Shown here: positions 1-10,723 of the stretch, in pieces
How positions within the stretch are numbered: the stretch's first letter is position 1
Layout: each line of letters opens with the position of its first letter
Origin: Dipylidium caninum
Taxonomy: Eukaryota > Platyhelminthes > Cestoda > Cyclophyllidea > Dipylidiidae
Assembly (NCBI GenBank): GCA_017562135.1
Contig: QEYB01000388.1
Span: 248,001-312,000, forward strand
Direction: 5' to 3'
Length of the DNA: 64,000 nucleotides
The notes under the pieces: model-generated
Database searches by the model: none
What the model saw: only the letters and a program-made list of their open reading frames with translations
Told to the model about the DNA's origin: nothing
Translations under genes and position numbers: made by a program

Positions 1-1699
1 ATCGCAAGGCTAACCGAGCTGACAACGTGGCAGATGTATATCCGCTCTAAAGAACGACCAAAACTTCATACATTTTAGGGGAAACAAGCCGAAAGATTAG
101 CCACCTTTTAGTAAAGCAAATATGCACTGCAGTTAAGACAATAATCGCTTCTACCAAGTCATTTGGCATGCAGAGGGCTTCTGAAGCACGATCCAGCATA
201 TGCTTAATTTATGACTTCTTGGCTAAGGGAAGAATCGCCCGTTAAATCCTAAGGCTCAAGCAGTTTTTTCAACTTTTTTTTGGCGAGAAAAAAAGACAAA
301 CAGTAAAAAACACTTGCGAGAGAGTCAATGGGCGGAAGACTTAAAGCAGCATAGAGTTCCCGATACTGACTTTTTTTGCTTACAACTATGACTTTAAAGT
401 CTACTTATATTATTAAACGGTTTACTCTGAGGCTACCAAACCTTACGAAGGAGTTGAAATAATCAACCATTTAAAAAGCAAAGATTCGAGACTACCTAAA
501 ATAACTTCCCACTTTCAGTCACTTTCACTTGCAGATTCGACGTTCAATGAAGTTAAAATCCATTTTCCATATGCATACCTCCTACATAAGGTAACAGTCA
601 TTAGAAATCCGGAAACGACAACGATATTGAGATGCTAGAGGAATTGAAAAGGGAGCTCAGCGCGTTTTCTAATGGAAGTTGGAGACGGTACCTACTACCT
701 AACGGCATAATATCCTGTGTCAACACTTCCAACTCAAATCAAGCCGTGGTTATATAGCGAGGATTTACAGAAAATGGGTTCGAGCACAGATGAAAGAACT
801 GAGATACGGGTATCGGACTAAGGAGTGATGAGCAAAGGGGAGCTAATCAGGGTATATTGCAAGGTCGGAATGTTTTTCAGTGATTGGGAAGACGAAACTT
901 ATTTTTCCGAAGAAGTTATAGTTGTCCCAATGTAAACTAACAAGACATTAATGGGCTCGGAGATAAGCCTGACCTGAAATCAGATAGGACGAGATCGAGT
1001 CAAAGATGGGTGGCCTAAATACTTCCAACGTCTAGTTCCCCAAATAAGCTTAACTATTACCGGGAATGACGATCCTCAGGTTAATTACTCATCGCATGGT
1101 TTTCATTCGTTATATTAAAGCGTGAAAACTTATTGTGTTTGCTAAAACTAATATTTTCGGGATGGGATGTAGATGGGGAATGCTAAACAGGACAAAGCAA
1201 AAAAGACGATTTGCTAAATATAAGTTTGTTTTAAAACGATAGGTTAGTAGAAGACTGAGAATCAAGACAATGGGGCTGTGAAATGAAAAAAAAGCGATAA
1301 ATTATTGAATAGCCTAGGTATTTTGCACTTGGTGCACACACCAGAAATTTTGCCGTCGGACCTCCAAAGGGAAGGAAAAAAAAGTGACGCCACGAGGTTA
1401 AAGAATAGGTGAGGTGACTATGCAAGAACAATTGATGTTACGTGGACTATGCCAATGCAGCATTATAAAAAAAAACAGAAAAATACCCACAAAGTTTTTA
1501 GTGTAAAAAAATGGGTTTAGATTTATAAACAATGCATGAATCATGAATAGGAAATTTTGTACCAATCACCAACTAATTAATTAAAGGCCCCCAATATTGC
1601 CAAGACGACACAGGAAGAACAGACGACGCTCAACAATTACAACTGAAATCATGGAGGGAAAATAAGATAGCGCCGAGAAAATCAAACATAAACACTCAC
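1..1699. other. AT-rich non-coding stretch, probably erlin intron
   Basis: I see no convincing exon on either strand. The last erlin exon found ends at 1700 with a clean GTGAGT donor reading leftwards, so this stretch is most simply an intron, and the remaining erlin C-terminal exons lie beyond the left edge. The one longer reading frame here (1231-1431, minus) has no family features. Confidence 0.5.
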
Positions 1700-3124
1700 C
1701 GATTACCGCTCTGCGACGTTCAGTCTCAGCTTCCTTCTCGACGACACGTTGACGCTGCTCCGCAATTAGCAGCTTCGTTTTCTCCGCCTCCATTGACTCA
1801 TAATTACGTCGGATGTTCTCAGGGATCTTTGGTTTAGTCACACGAACTGCCTGGATAAAGAGACCTGGTGCCATCAGGTTTAGATCCTCCTGGAGCGCCT
1901 TCTTCAGATTTTCGTCAATCTGATCTACATGAAATAATACAAAATAAGAGGGTATAGATAAGACAATTTTTTTTCAATATTATTTAATGGCTATTTTTCG
2001 GTATGAGGAACTGAATTTTTAGCAATTAAGATGGAAGTAAAACAAATGAGAATACAGACAAGGTAGACTAGAATGCACACTATAAAGATGGATAAACTCG
2101 CTTGATATGGAGTGGGTTTCCTAGCCAATCTTAATCTCGCAGCCCAAATTGGAATGATCCTTTTTATAAATCCCGATTATGATAATGAGGAGTTGGCAAT
2201 CAATAACAAGAAGAATAATTCAACCCGTCCATAATTGTCAGTCGAAAACGTTACTTGTTGACGTAATCATATTGTAAGGAATTTAATTGTGTAATAAGAG
2301 GGAAGATACCCTCTGTATTTGAATAAACCAGCACTAACCAGAGAGACTTACCAAATAAGTCGATGTACACCTCCTGAAGTGTGTGAACGCTACAAAATTG
2401 GTTAAGTTCATGGTGCACCTTGTTGTAGATCAAAGTTTTGTCGTAGTCAGCACTGTAGTTCTTCACAATGTCGTAGGCTTAAAAATGCAATCCACTAATT
2501 ATTGCGGAAGAGGAAATTGGATACATAAAACAGGGGTGCATTAAATGACTTACTACTTGCGGCAGAAAGCAAATTCACCACTTCAATCCGATCGAAGTAA
2601 ATTACAACACCACCACTTAAGATAAAATAAGTCGTAACATCAAAAACAAACCTTGTTCCGCAAGGTACATTCTTGACTTCATCGGTCTGAAGTGTTGTCT
2701 GCAAGAAAAGAAAAAAAAATTACCGAGCTTAATAAGTTGTGTCAACAAACAAGGAAATTTGGATTATGGAAAACAGAGGAGATGGAGTAGTCGGCAGCTG
2801 AATTATGAGAAAAATTTAAGGGAGATGACAATAAAAGGATAGGCGAGCATGACGTTACATGATGCAGTTTAAAAGTAAAGTGAATTATAAGACCATGTTG
2901 ACTGTGGTCGATAATAAAAGCATTACCTGTACGGCTTTAAATGTGGTTATGAAAGGGATCATGAGATGAAAGCCGGGAGTACTGATATCCTTCAACAGGG
3001 CTCCACCACGGTAATAGACTCCAACATGACCTTCTTCAATTTTGTGTATCGAAGCGGAGAGGAAAACCACCCAAATTACTAGAAGTCCCGCGAGAAATGG
3101 GAATGGGAGTTGGGGACTAGCCAT
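1700..3124 (-). CDS. ERLIN: Erlin (ER lipid-raft SPFH-domain protein), 3' part missing
   Basis: Erlins are ER membrane SPFH/prohibitin-domain proteins that form large ring complexes and direct activated IP3 receptors and sterol-regulated proteins to ER-associated degradation (family knowledge). Five coding exons read leftwards: 3124-2927, 2698-2652, 2615-2554, 2477-2352 and 1924-1700, with phases that join. Residues 1-66 hold the hydrophobic N-terminal anchor followed by the family signature [18 protein letters not shown]. Later exons give [69 protein letters not shown] and the start of the coiled coil ([20 protein letters not shown]). The ATG at 3124 opens the expected N-terminus directly. 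Exons 2a and 2b are parted by an intron of only 36 nt (2616-2651). The C-terminal half of the coiled coil and the tail were not found and probably lie left of the window. Identification is very secure; erlin-1 versus erlin-2 cannot be assigned. Confidence 0.95.
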
Positions 3125-4327
3125 AACTAAAAATGTAGACTATGATTAAAAAGCGTAGAAACATAGAATTGGGTTAAGCACTATTCGGTTGCAATTGCAA
3201 CTAGCAAAATTTTCCAACCACCACCTACACCCAAGATGGTAAACACCCGGTAAACACTGATTTGCAACAACTGCCAACGTGCTTTGTAACCTTCAAATTA
3301 TTACAAACAAGGATTTCATTTAAATGAATACAACGCGATATACACCGAATTTGTGCGAATTGTTGTCAAGATTAATATACTAATTTACTGGTCATTTGGA
3401 AGAGATCAATGATTGCTTCGTAACATCATTGTGTCAGCCAATCGATAAGGGCAACACTCATTTGTTACCATGTGTATAAAAACTGAGCTCTTCCTCTGCC
3501 CTTTTATTTTTGGTCTGAATTAGACTCAAATGCCATCATAAATGAGGGAGGCGTAGCGCAACCGGAACCGACGTAAAATATTTTCCTCCTAGACTAGTAC
3601 TAAACCTTCCATTTTACACCGTAATCTCAGGCTTACTAGATAGTTTCCGATAAGGATTGGAAGTAAGATCACTCCATGAAATGGTACGATATTAACAACA
3701 ATAAGGGTATTGAGCCTTAAATACTCAGGAGGTATTACACTTGCTGAGATACCACTTAGTCTCCTACGTTACTGTTTAATCATTCACGCGACAACATGTG
3801 GAATAAGAAAGTATTAACAACTGTTGAATGGTATTCATTGTCTTTGCCAATGTTACTTTGTTCACTGGCCTTACTACAAAATATCAATTGGCTCTCAGGT
3901 ACTAAATTGTTACAGAATTTACTAAGGATATACTGTGGGACAGGGATCAGTTATAAAAGTCAAGATCAAAGTATCTGAATTGTGTTCACTTGACCACCTT
4001 CGCCACACCATTTTTCAAACTTATCATACAACCAAACCAACTCAAGACCATTTCCATTGCTTCAGATGCGAAAACCCGACAATCATGTCGCCACAACTGA
4101 AGTTATAAAAGATTCGGTTTAGCATGAGTGCCCCGACTTCCGTAAAACTGACTTATTAGAAGAGGAGACTGAGCTCGGGACAGTTTATTGCAGCGCCGAA
4201 ACAATACAAGGCACCACCAACACAGCCTGCAAACATTACGACAAGGCGAAAACATCAACGGATTGTAGAAGCGACAAATGAGAAGCAACTCAAATGGCTT
4301 TCGAAGTGTACGTGAAATGAATTAGAG
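3125..4327. other. Intergenic, erlin 5' / EMC2 3' side
   Basis: AT-rich and without recognisable exons. It lies upstream of erlin and downstream of the EMC2 stop, both genes being on the minus strand, so it should hold the erlin promoter. No clear motif was singled out. Confidence 0.5.
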
Positions 4328-6620
4328 CTATTTTCTGCGCTGGCGCGGAGAATCATCTGAAGGAGTAGAAAGACGCTCAAACATTTCAGGTAGGGGGAAG
4401 TGTTCTCCCTTCTGTCGAGTGGATGATGAATTTTCCCGCGGTGCATATCCCGCCTTCGGTCTGATTACACCGACAATCGTCACTGGTATAACTATACCGG
4501 CGTCCTGCGATGCGAAATATGTAATCAATGTGTCCCGAACTAACAGTTCCATGAATAAGCAAGAATAAGTAAATATTAAAACTCCGATTTAAAAAAAATA
4601 ATAAAAATATCCGAAAAATTTGCCAAAAAAAATTTCCATTCATTAAGACTAGAAGTTTTACGTCAACGATGGAATCTAAATTAAGAGCCTAGATTTAGAA
4701 TGACAGTGTAGGATGAATTTTCTGGTGTAGATGACTGCCAAGATTTCAAATATATGGCAAACAAAAAGATATACTACTCACCTCGTATACCTTTTTCAAC
4801 TTCGCAAGAGCCCATGCAATAAGCTGCTGATTCAAACGCTTGCTTTCGCAACTACCACCTCCACTACCCCGGTTGGCAGAATTTGGTGGTGGGAGGCTGT
4901 ACTGTTGGTCTTGTTGGGCAAGAGCGCCACTACTCTCCTCCGTTAGAGCAGCCAAAGTCTTTTCTGTCACCTTACCATAGAGACTTGAGGCGGCCTTCAA
5001 GGGTTTAAGGGGTTGGGTGTTCACAAAAGAACTAAGCAATGATATCGCAAATCAAGGGAGTCGATCATTGCAGCGACAGAACTAATTAGGCATAGGATAG
5101 AACAAAGTAGAGAGAACCATCAACTCTAGGGAGAAAAAGACGAAAAAGTTGTGCCTTGACCTTCTATGCTTGCTGCAATTTGCCTTAAGAAACTTCGAAC
5201 CCGTAATCGCAATATTTGAGACTGCTGATATGTGGATTATTCCAAATTAATTAACAATTAAAAGAAAAAATAAAATAAAAACAAATCAACGCTTTCAGTG
5301 AAAAAGAGTTTACTGCTGAGGGCAATCAATGGCTTAAATTAATAAGCTTAACTTCTAGGAAAAGATACTGGAAAAACACCATTTTAGTGCTGTCAGACAC
5401 TCTATACATATTTTGAACAACTTATGTGAATAAAAAGGGGACGTACCAAAATTAGTCCATAAAGAGCTCTAACGTTAAGTGGATTGATTCGGCAAGCTTG
5501 AGCAAAATAGGCACGTGCAAGTTCCAAATTTTCAACACCGCCTTCGGAGTATTTGATCTAGCGGGTTAAAAAAGAGTGTAATGTAACTACTCCCTTGCTC
5601 ACATTACTAAACAACATCATAATATGTGGGGCTAGATCATGGCAAATATTTCAGTCCCGGTTACTTACAATTGTTCAAATAATAGTAAAGACGTGAAAAA
5701 TTACTTCAGCGAGACGTTCATGAAGCAAATGATTGTGGGAATTAGCGAGAATCGCCTCCTCTATACAAAAGGCGGCGTGTTTGTAGTCACCTTGGGCGAG
5801 GTACAAATCGGCCAGCTCACCCCACGCCTCAACATCAGCCATAAATCTGTGGGAAATATTAGCTAAGTTAATGATCTAATGTTGGTTTTAAACAAATACG
5901 ACCATTGATTAAAGGAGGACGCACATTTTGAGGTATTTGTTTAACTCGTCGATTGCCTGGTTAATAAGACCTCGAGACTTGGAAATTGCTATTAGACGTT
6001 TGCGAACAACCTAAAATTAAACCCCATAATGTAAGCCACATGAAAAATAATTAAAAAGAAGGTCAAAAGAATTATAAAAAATAATACCCACAACATCGGT
6101 TGCCTCTGTTTCGATAATTTGTTTGTAAACAGTTCGAGCCTCATCGGTACTAAAACAGAGTCGATATGTTAAAAAAATAGACCATATATAAATTAGGGCG
6201 AGGGGACTTACTGATTCTGGGCCTCCAAGTACAATCCATAAAGACGCTTGACACGAAAACTACCAGGAAATCGTTTTTGTAGGTGATTGAGGCAAGCCTA
6301 CGGATATGGCAAAAAAACATCCAAAAGTATTTTAGAAAAGCTGATCGGAAGAAGGCATTGAAGCAAAGATAGGCGAATACAATTAAAAAAATTACTTTTG
6401 CAAGATCGAAGTTGCCAACGTCCAAAGCGGCAATTAGTACCTGCTCCATGATAATCCATTCTAATGAAGATAAGAAAACAACGTTAAGGAGAGAATCAGA
6501 AAACAAACTTTCGTGACCCAGATGAGAAATTCTTGATTCGATATCAGAGTACCATATTTCCACCACCGTTGCGCTTTCGCGTAGGTTGTTTTCACGAATC
6601 TCTCGCAATTTTGACAGAGC
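4328..6620 (-). CDS. EMC2: EMC2, ER membrane protein complex subunit 2 (TPR protein), first exon unresolved
   Basis: EMC2 is the cytosolic tetratricopeptide scaffold of the ER membrane protein complex, which inserts tail-anchored and multi-pass proteins (family knowledge). Exons read leftwards: 6620-6509, 6460-6396, 6297-6212, 6149-6092, 6010-5925, 5846-5705, 5557-5447, 5031-4782 and 4504-4328. They carry successive family blocks: [118 protein letters not shown] and [13 protein letters not shown]. Most junctions agree in phase; introns of 48 nt and similar occur. The join of 5447 to 5031 does not close with a GT-AG pair, so a microexon or a sequence error may sit there. The C-terminus differs from the animal norm: a Ser/Gln/Gly-rich insert in exon 5031-4782 and a basic tail ending in SPRQRRK, making the protein longer than the roughly 300 residues usual for EMC2. 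The initiating exon, upstream of 6622, was not found. Confidence 0.92.
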
Positions 6621-6622
6621 CT

Positions 6623-7192
6623 CTGAAGATAAAAGTACTGGTTACAGCTCTATCACTGATAGGTGAGGCAATATAAGGCAACCCTTGAGTAATCTTAAGG
6701 AGGGAATAAGCTACAAAGGAAATTAACTAAATCAGTCACGGAAAACACGAACGCGGGCTGTGTACCTCAACAATGACTTTTGTCGCACGTCATAACCTAT
6801 TTGTCAACAAGAATTGCGAACTCATTCACCGTATTTTGTACCGGTATCAAGATAATATTATAGCAACAAGGTATAAGTTACAGCAAGCTACAACAAACCC
6901 ACGACCCACCGCTCATTGGAATGTAGTCACAGATAAACGCCAAGATTTCAGCCAATTACACACATGCTTTAAAATAGTGCATTGCTGAAGCGCAATGCGA
7001 TCATAATTAGCAGGCAATCTAAGCACCGATTTGGAAATTAATTGTGTCATCCTAGCAAGTGCATCGCGGCAAACATGTCCAACGCATATTCCGGTAGAAA
7101 TATATATTTATATGCCCTTATTTTGATTGGTAAATGCGATGTGAGCATTTAGGCCTTTGCCTAAGCCGTTCAGACCCCCGATTGTCATCTTT
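6623..7192. promoter_or_regulatory. Shared 5' region between divergent EMC2 and TRAPPC3
   Basis: EMC2 runs left and TRAPPC3 runs right from this 570-bp interval, which must also hold the unresolved first EMC2 exon. An AT-rich patch with TATATATTTATAT lies near 7100, about 90 bp before the TRAPPC3 ATG. The head-to-head layout is seen directly; a shared promoter is inference. Confidence 0.4.
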
Positions 7193-7947
7193 ATGTCACG
7201 CCAACAAGCCAAAGCCGCTGAGCCTATTCGGATGGTATGTTTCTCGGGTACTTCTCCATTTTACAATCCAAGCTCTTGTGGATTAAGTTGCGCGGACATT
7301 TTCATGCATAGCCTCATGTGATTGTTTCCAATACTACTCCGCTCTATTACTTTTTCAGAATACCGAACTGTTTACCCTCACTTATGGATCCTTGGTGGCT
7401 CAGATAGTCAAAGATTTTGAATCCGATGACGCGATAAACGAACAATTGGATATTATGTTAGTTCTTTCTATTTATTGACAACTTTAGCGGTTTCAACATC
7501 GGGGAAAAGTTAGCAGAAGATTTCGTTGCCCGAGGCAATCCGGGTCGATGTGCAAATTTTAGGGAAACATCTAATCAGCTAGTTAGCGGCTTTAAACTTT
7601 TTCTCGGCATCTCACCTACGGTGACGAAATTTAGTCCAGCTGAAGACGAATTTTCCCTTATTTTGGATTCGAATCCGCTCACCGAATTCGTCGATCTTCC
7701 TAGTGACCATCCTAAACTCCTTTACTGCAATGTTTTGGCTGGTGCCATACGTGGTGCTTTACATAACGTATGTTTGAAAACAGAATTCTCCTTGCTATTC
7801 ACCCATTTCTAATGAGGACTCCTTTTCCAGATGCAATTGGAAGTTGACGCAAGGTTTGTTCTCGATCAGTTACATGGCGATAAAGTCACTGAAATCCGCG
7901 TTAAATTCATTCGTCGAATCAAAGAAGTGTTTACGGGAGAAGACTGA
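7193..7947 (+). CDS. TRAPPC3: TRAPPC3 (Bet3), TRAPP tethering complex core subunit
   Basis: TRAPPC3/Bet3 is the core TRAPP subunit that nucleates the Rab1/Ypt1 exchange factor for ER-Golgi and Golgi traffic (family knowledge). Four exons, 7193-7234, 7359-7456, 7488-7767 and 7831-7947, join in phase to give 178 residues, against about 180 in animals. The start MSRQQAK matches the family N-terminus. Conserved stretches follow: ELFTLTYGSLVAQIVKDFE, GFNIGEKLAEDF, GRCANFRET, EDEFSLILDSNPLTEFVDLP, GAIRGALHN and EIRVKFIRRIKE. The cysteine in GRC falls at residue 68, the position known to be S-palmitoylated in Bet3. Intron 2 (7457-7487) is only 31 nt. The gene is head-to-head with EMC2 and INTS12 begins 133 bp after its stop. 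Confidence 0.96.
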
Positions 7948-8080
7948 TAACTTATTCGACTCCTTTTCTCATTTTTATGTTTTTTCTCTTAATAAAGCTT
8001 CCCGTTTAACTTTACTCCATTTTACCAGACGAGTTTGTTTCCCATTGACAATTTTTGTTAAATTATGTTCTGACTCCAAG
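7948..8080 (+). promoter_or_regulatory. 133-bp intercistronic gap with poly(A) signal and candidate trans-splice acceptor
   Basis: Between the TRAPPC3 stop and the INTS12 ATG lie AATAAA at 7991-7996 and, downstream, a T-rich run ending in TTTTACCAG near 8029. That is the order expected at an operon junction, where the upstream mRNA is polyadenylated and the downstream one receives a spliced leader. Flatworms are known to use spliced-leader trans-splicing and polycistronic units. Operon status here is inference from spacing and signals. Confidence 0.45.
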
Positions 8081-9120
8081 ATGACCTCATCTACGAACTC
8101 TTCTTCGACCGGTTCGAATATGTCAGAAGCTTGGCTGATCAAGGCGTTGAGACTTTTACATTCGCAGAAACCAGAAGACAGTGCGCGTCTACGTAAACTA
8201 TACAAAGATATCTGTGAAAATGAATCAGCTGCCACACGCATAACTGTTGCCGAGGCTCTGAGGACAGAACCATCTGGAATGAAGGAAGAAAGCAATTCCG
8301 GTAGCGAGGTATTTGTCTGACCAATCTTACCTAATATACCTAAATCTGTTCTTCAGCGGGGAGTTGTGCGTCCTCGCATTTCAGCCCCAAGTACATTGAT
8401 ATCATCGGAGTCGTCTCCAAGTGATGGTACCACATCCAAATCGTCTAAATTAATCAATTTCATCGATCTGACAGCCACACAATCTACCACCGTATCTACT
8501 GTCTCTTCGAAAAATCGAAGTCCTTTGAATACGGCAAATAGTAGGTTTATAATGAATGGACACTTGATCTTTTGAACACTTGCGATTTTAGTAGTCTTGA
8601 TTATAACAATAATTGAACTGATTAAAATACACGCTAATAGTCGTTATATGGATTTCGACACTTATTCGTAGTGCCCATCATCCCAGTGGTCGTTTGTCAA
8701 GGCAAGGCAATAATCGCGGAACAGTCATCTCCGGTTGTTATGACTACACCTTCTGGCCTTGGCAGCGGTGGCAACGGAGGTGGAGGTGAGGCCAATTCAC
8801 CACCGGTGGAAATGGAGGTAATGGAGGACCTTGTGGCGGATCTCATGTGCTGTGTGTGTGGCCGCATGATCGCAGCTGTTGACCATGACGTCGGCGAGCT
8901 TCCCTCTTCTGCCAAAAGTCGGGCAACCAATAACGTGCTTGTGGAGTGCACACGGTGTCGCGGACTCTACCATCAGTTATGTCACACCCCCCCTCTTCTT
9001 ACCGCTCGAGTACCAACCAATTGGGTCTGTTCCAGATGTTCTGTTCCTTCCCCCTCCAGGAGGCGTGTATCCACATCACCCTCCGACTCCACTACCGGTT
9101 TGAAGAAGCCAAAAAATTAG
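8081..9120 (+). CDS. INTS12: INTS12, Integrator complex subunit 12 (PHD finger)
   Basis: INTS12 is a small PHD-finger subunit of Integrator, the nuclear RNA polymerase II-associated complex that cleaves snRNA and paused transcripts (family knowledge). Exons 8081-8308, 8357-8540 and 8672-9120 join in phase to give 286 residues. The N-terminal helix (residues about 10-40, AWLIKALRLLHSQKPEDSARLRKL) matches the short INTS12 N-terminal motif that binds the complex. A Ser/Thr-rich linker follows, including IDLT, which resembles a SUMO-interaction patch. The PHD finger spans about residues 196-260: CVCGRMI, a linker, then VECTRCRGLYHQLCH and WVCSRC, giving the C4HC3 ligand set. The loop between the first and second Cys pairs is longer than usual. 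The C-terminus is basic and Ser-rich. Start chosen at the ATG that opens the conserved helix region. The close upstream neighbour TRAPPC3 suggests co-transcription. Confidence 0.9.
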
Positions 9121-10723
9121 TTTTATACCTGTTTGTTTACCCATGAATTTTGTACTATAATTTCATTCTGTTTTGGGTGACTCCTTAACTGGACGGAAAC
9201 AATCGTCCCGTTGGCTGTGATTAATGCATTTCGACCTCAAGTAGATATCCAGTATTTGAGTATGTCTTGCGAGCTCAAGACCCAAACGCCCGGTGCAATT
9301 TTTGCCAGGCATGAAGGATGAGTTCTTCGTGTTCAAGCATGTGACCTTGATGACGTATTCCCTCGAGACAGGTAGCTTTCTGCTTCGTGTCGGTTTTCAT
9401 CGTCTTCATGGTGTCAGTAATTAATAATTGCATATAACCTTGCCTATACGCCTTAAATAAACGTCGACCGTAGTCTGCCGACTGAGTCGCAAAGAGAACG
9501 CTACGTATGGTGAAGGTTGGACAAGTATATGATGTTTAAGGCCACTTACTATGGTACAGCATCGATGATTTCGTTTAACATTGCTTTTGAGTTGGGGATG
9601 TGCTAAAGTACAAAAGGATGGCTTATCTGCTCTTCGACGATTGCATCAGTCCGTGCAGGCTAATGACTCAACGCACAGTGCTAGTATCGAGGCTTCACAA
9701 ATGGGTTATTTTGTTGTGGTTCCAGCTGCGCCGACAGTCAATTTCATCTATGAAGTTCGAGGGATTAAGTGTCGCACTATATTTTTTACAAGAATAGATG
9801 CATAAATGCTAAAGCCCAGGTCGGCAGTTCACGCAAAACAAAGCCATTATGAATGTCGGCATTGGTGTCTCTGTTGGATAACCGAAAAAAGGTTTATGGG
9901 TCTGAGGTGATGCCAAGCAAGTGCACAACGACAAGTCAGAGTCTTCGCTTTTGAGCTGGACCCGTTTGAACTCGAAACAGACCTTCGATTTGAAGTTAGG
10001 TGTTTCCATATGGTAACAAAAACCGTCAAATTGACTCTCCTATAATGTAGTATGAAATAGGAACGTCCATATTATATGACTGCAGGCGGCAAAGCAACTG
10101 CAGTAGTTGTAGGTAATAGTCTTACAGGTTATTATGGACTCATCGCGTTAAATTAAACATCAAAAGATCGGTGGCATAATTTTATACGATAAAATAATTT
10201 GTAAACAATTAACGCCATTTTGTGCTAAACTTTAATATTTATTTGTTGTTTATGCAAGCAAACGCTTCAATGACATTGTTTACAGGCATTGACGCGGCCA
10301 GTTCGGGTCAAGGAGGTACGTTCGCCCGACGGTAGAGAATTTTATTAATGAGTGCAACTATTCAATGATGTCATTAAACTCATTGTGCTTCCCACGTGAG
10401 AGAAAAAAATCGGATTGCTTAGGGAATTGTTTAAATTTTACCCTATACTTAAAGACTATATAATTGTTAACGCAATTAGTTAATTTTTGAGTATCGGGAC
10501 GTAAACACTTTGACAGTTTATACTAATTGCCATTTAAATTTTTTGAGAACCTCACACTTCCATCAAATTACACTTTTTACTATTTCACCATTGAGTTGCA
10601 CATCGCTTAACCCCTCAAGAAAGACTCAATAATTTTATTATCCCAAATCGTCATTGGGGCAATTTGTGTAAGCGAAACACTGTGAGATTGAATGTGTATT
10701 CTTGCTGAAGTGGCCGAGGAGTC
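9121..10723. other. Intergenic, INTS12 3' region and unidentified GC-richer segment
   Basis: AATAAA at 9456-9461 is the likeliest INTS12 poly(A) signal. About 9180-10010 is less AT-rich than its flanks and contains short broken reading frames on both strands, the look of a decayed element, but no family could be named. From 10010 to 10723 the sequence is AT-rich with nothing recognised. Confidence 0.35.
9456..9461 (+). terminator. Candidate poly(A) signal of INTS12
   Basis: AATAAA lies about 340 bp after the INTS12 stop on the same strand. No closer canonical hexamer was noticed. Confidence 0.35.

Noticed and set aside
5639..5866. 75-codon plus-strand frame
   Set aside because: Antisense of the EMC2 exon at 5705-5846.
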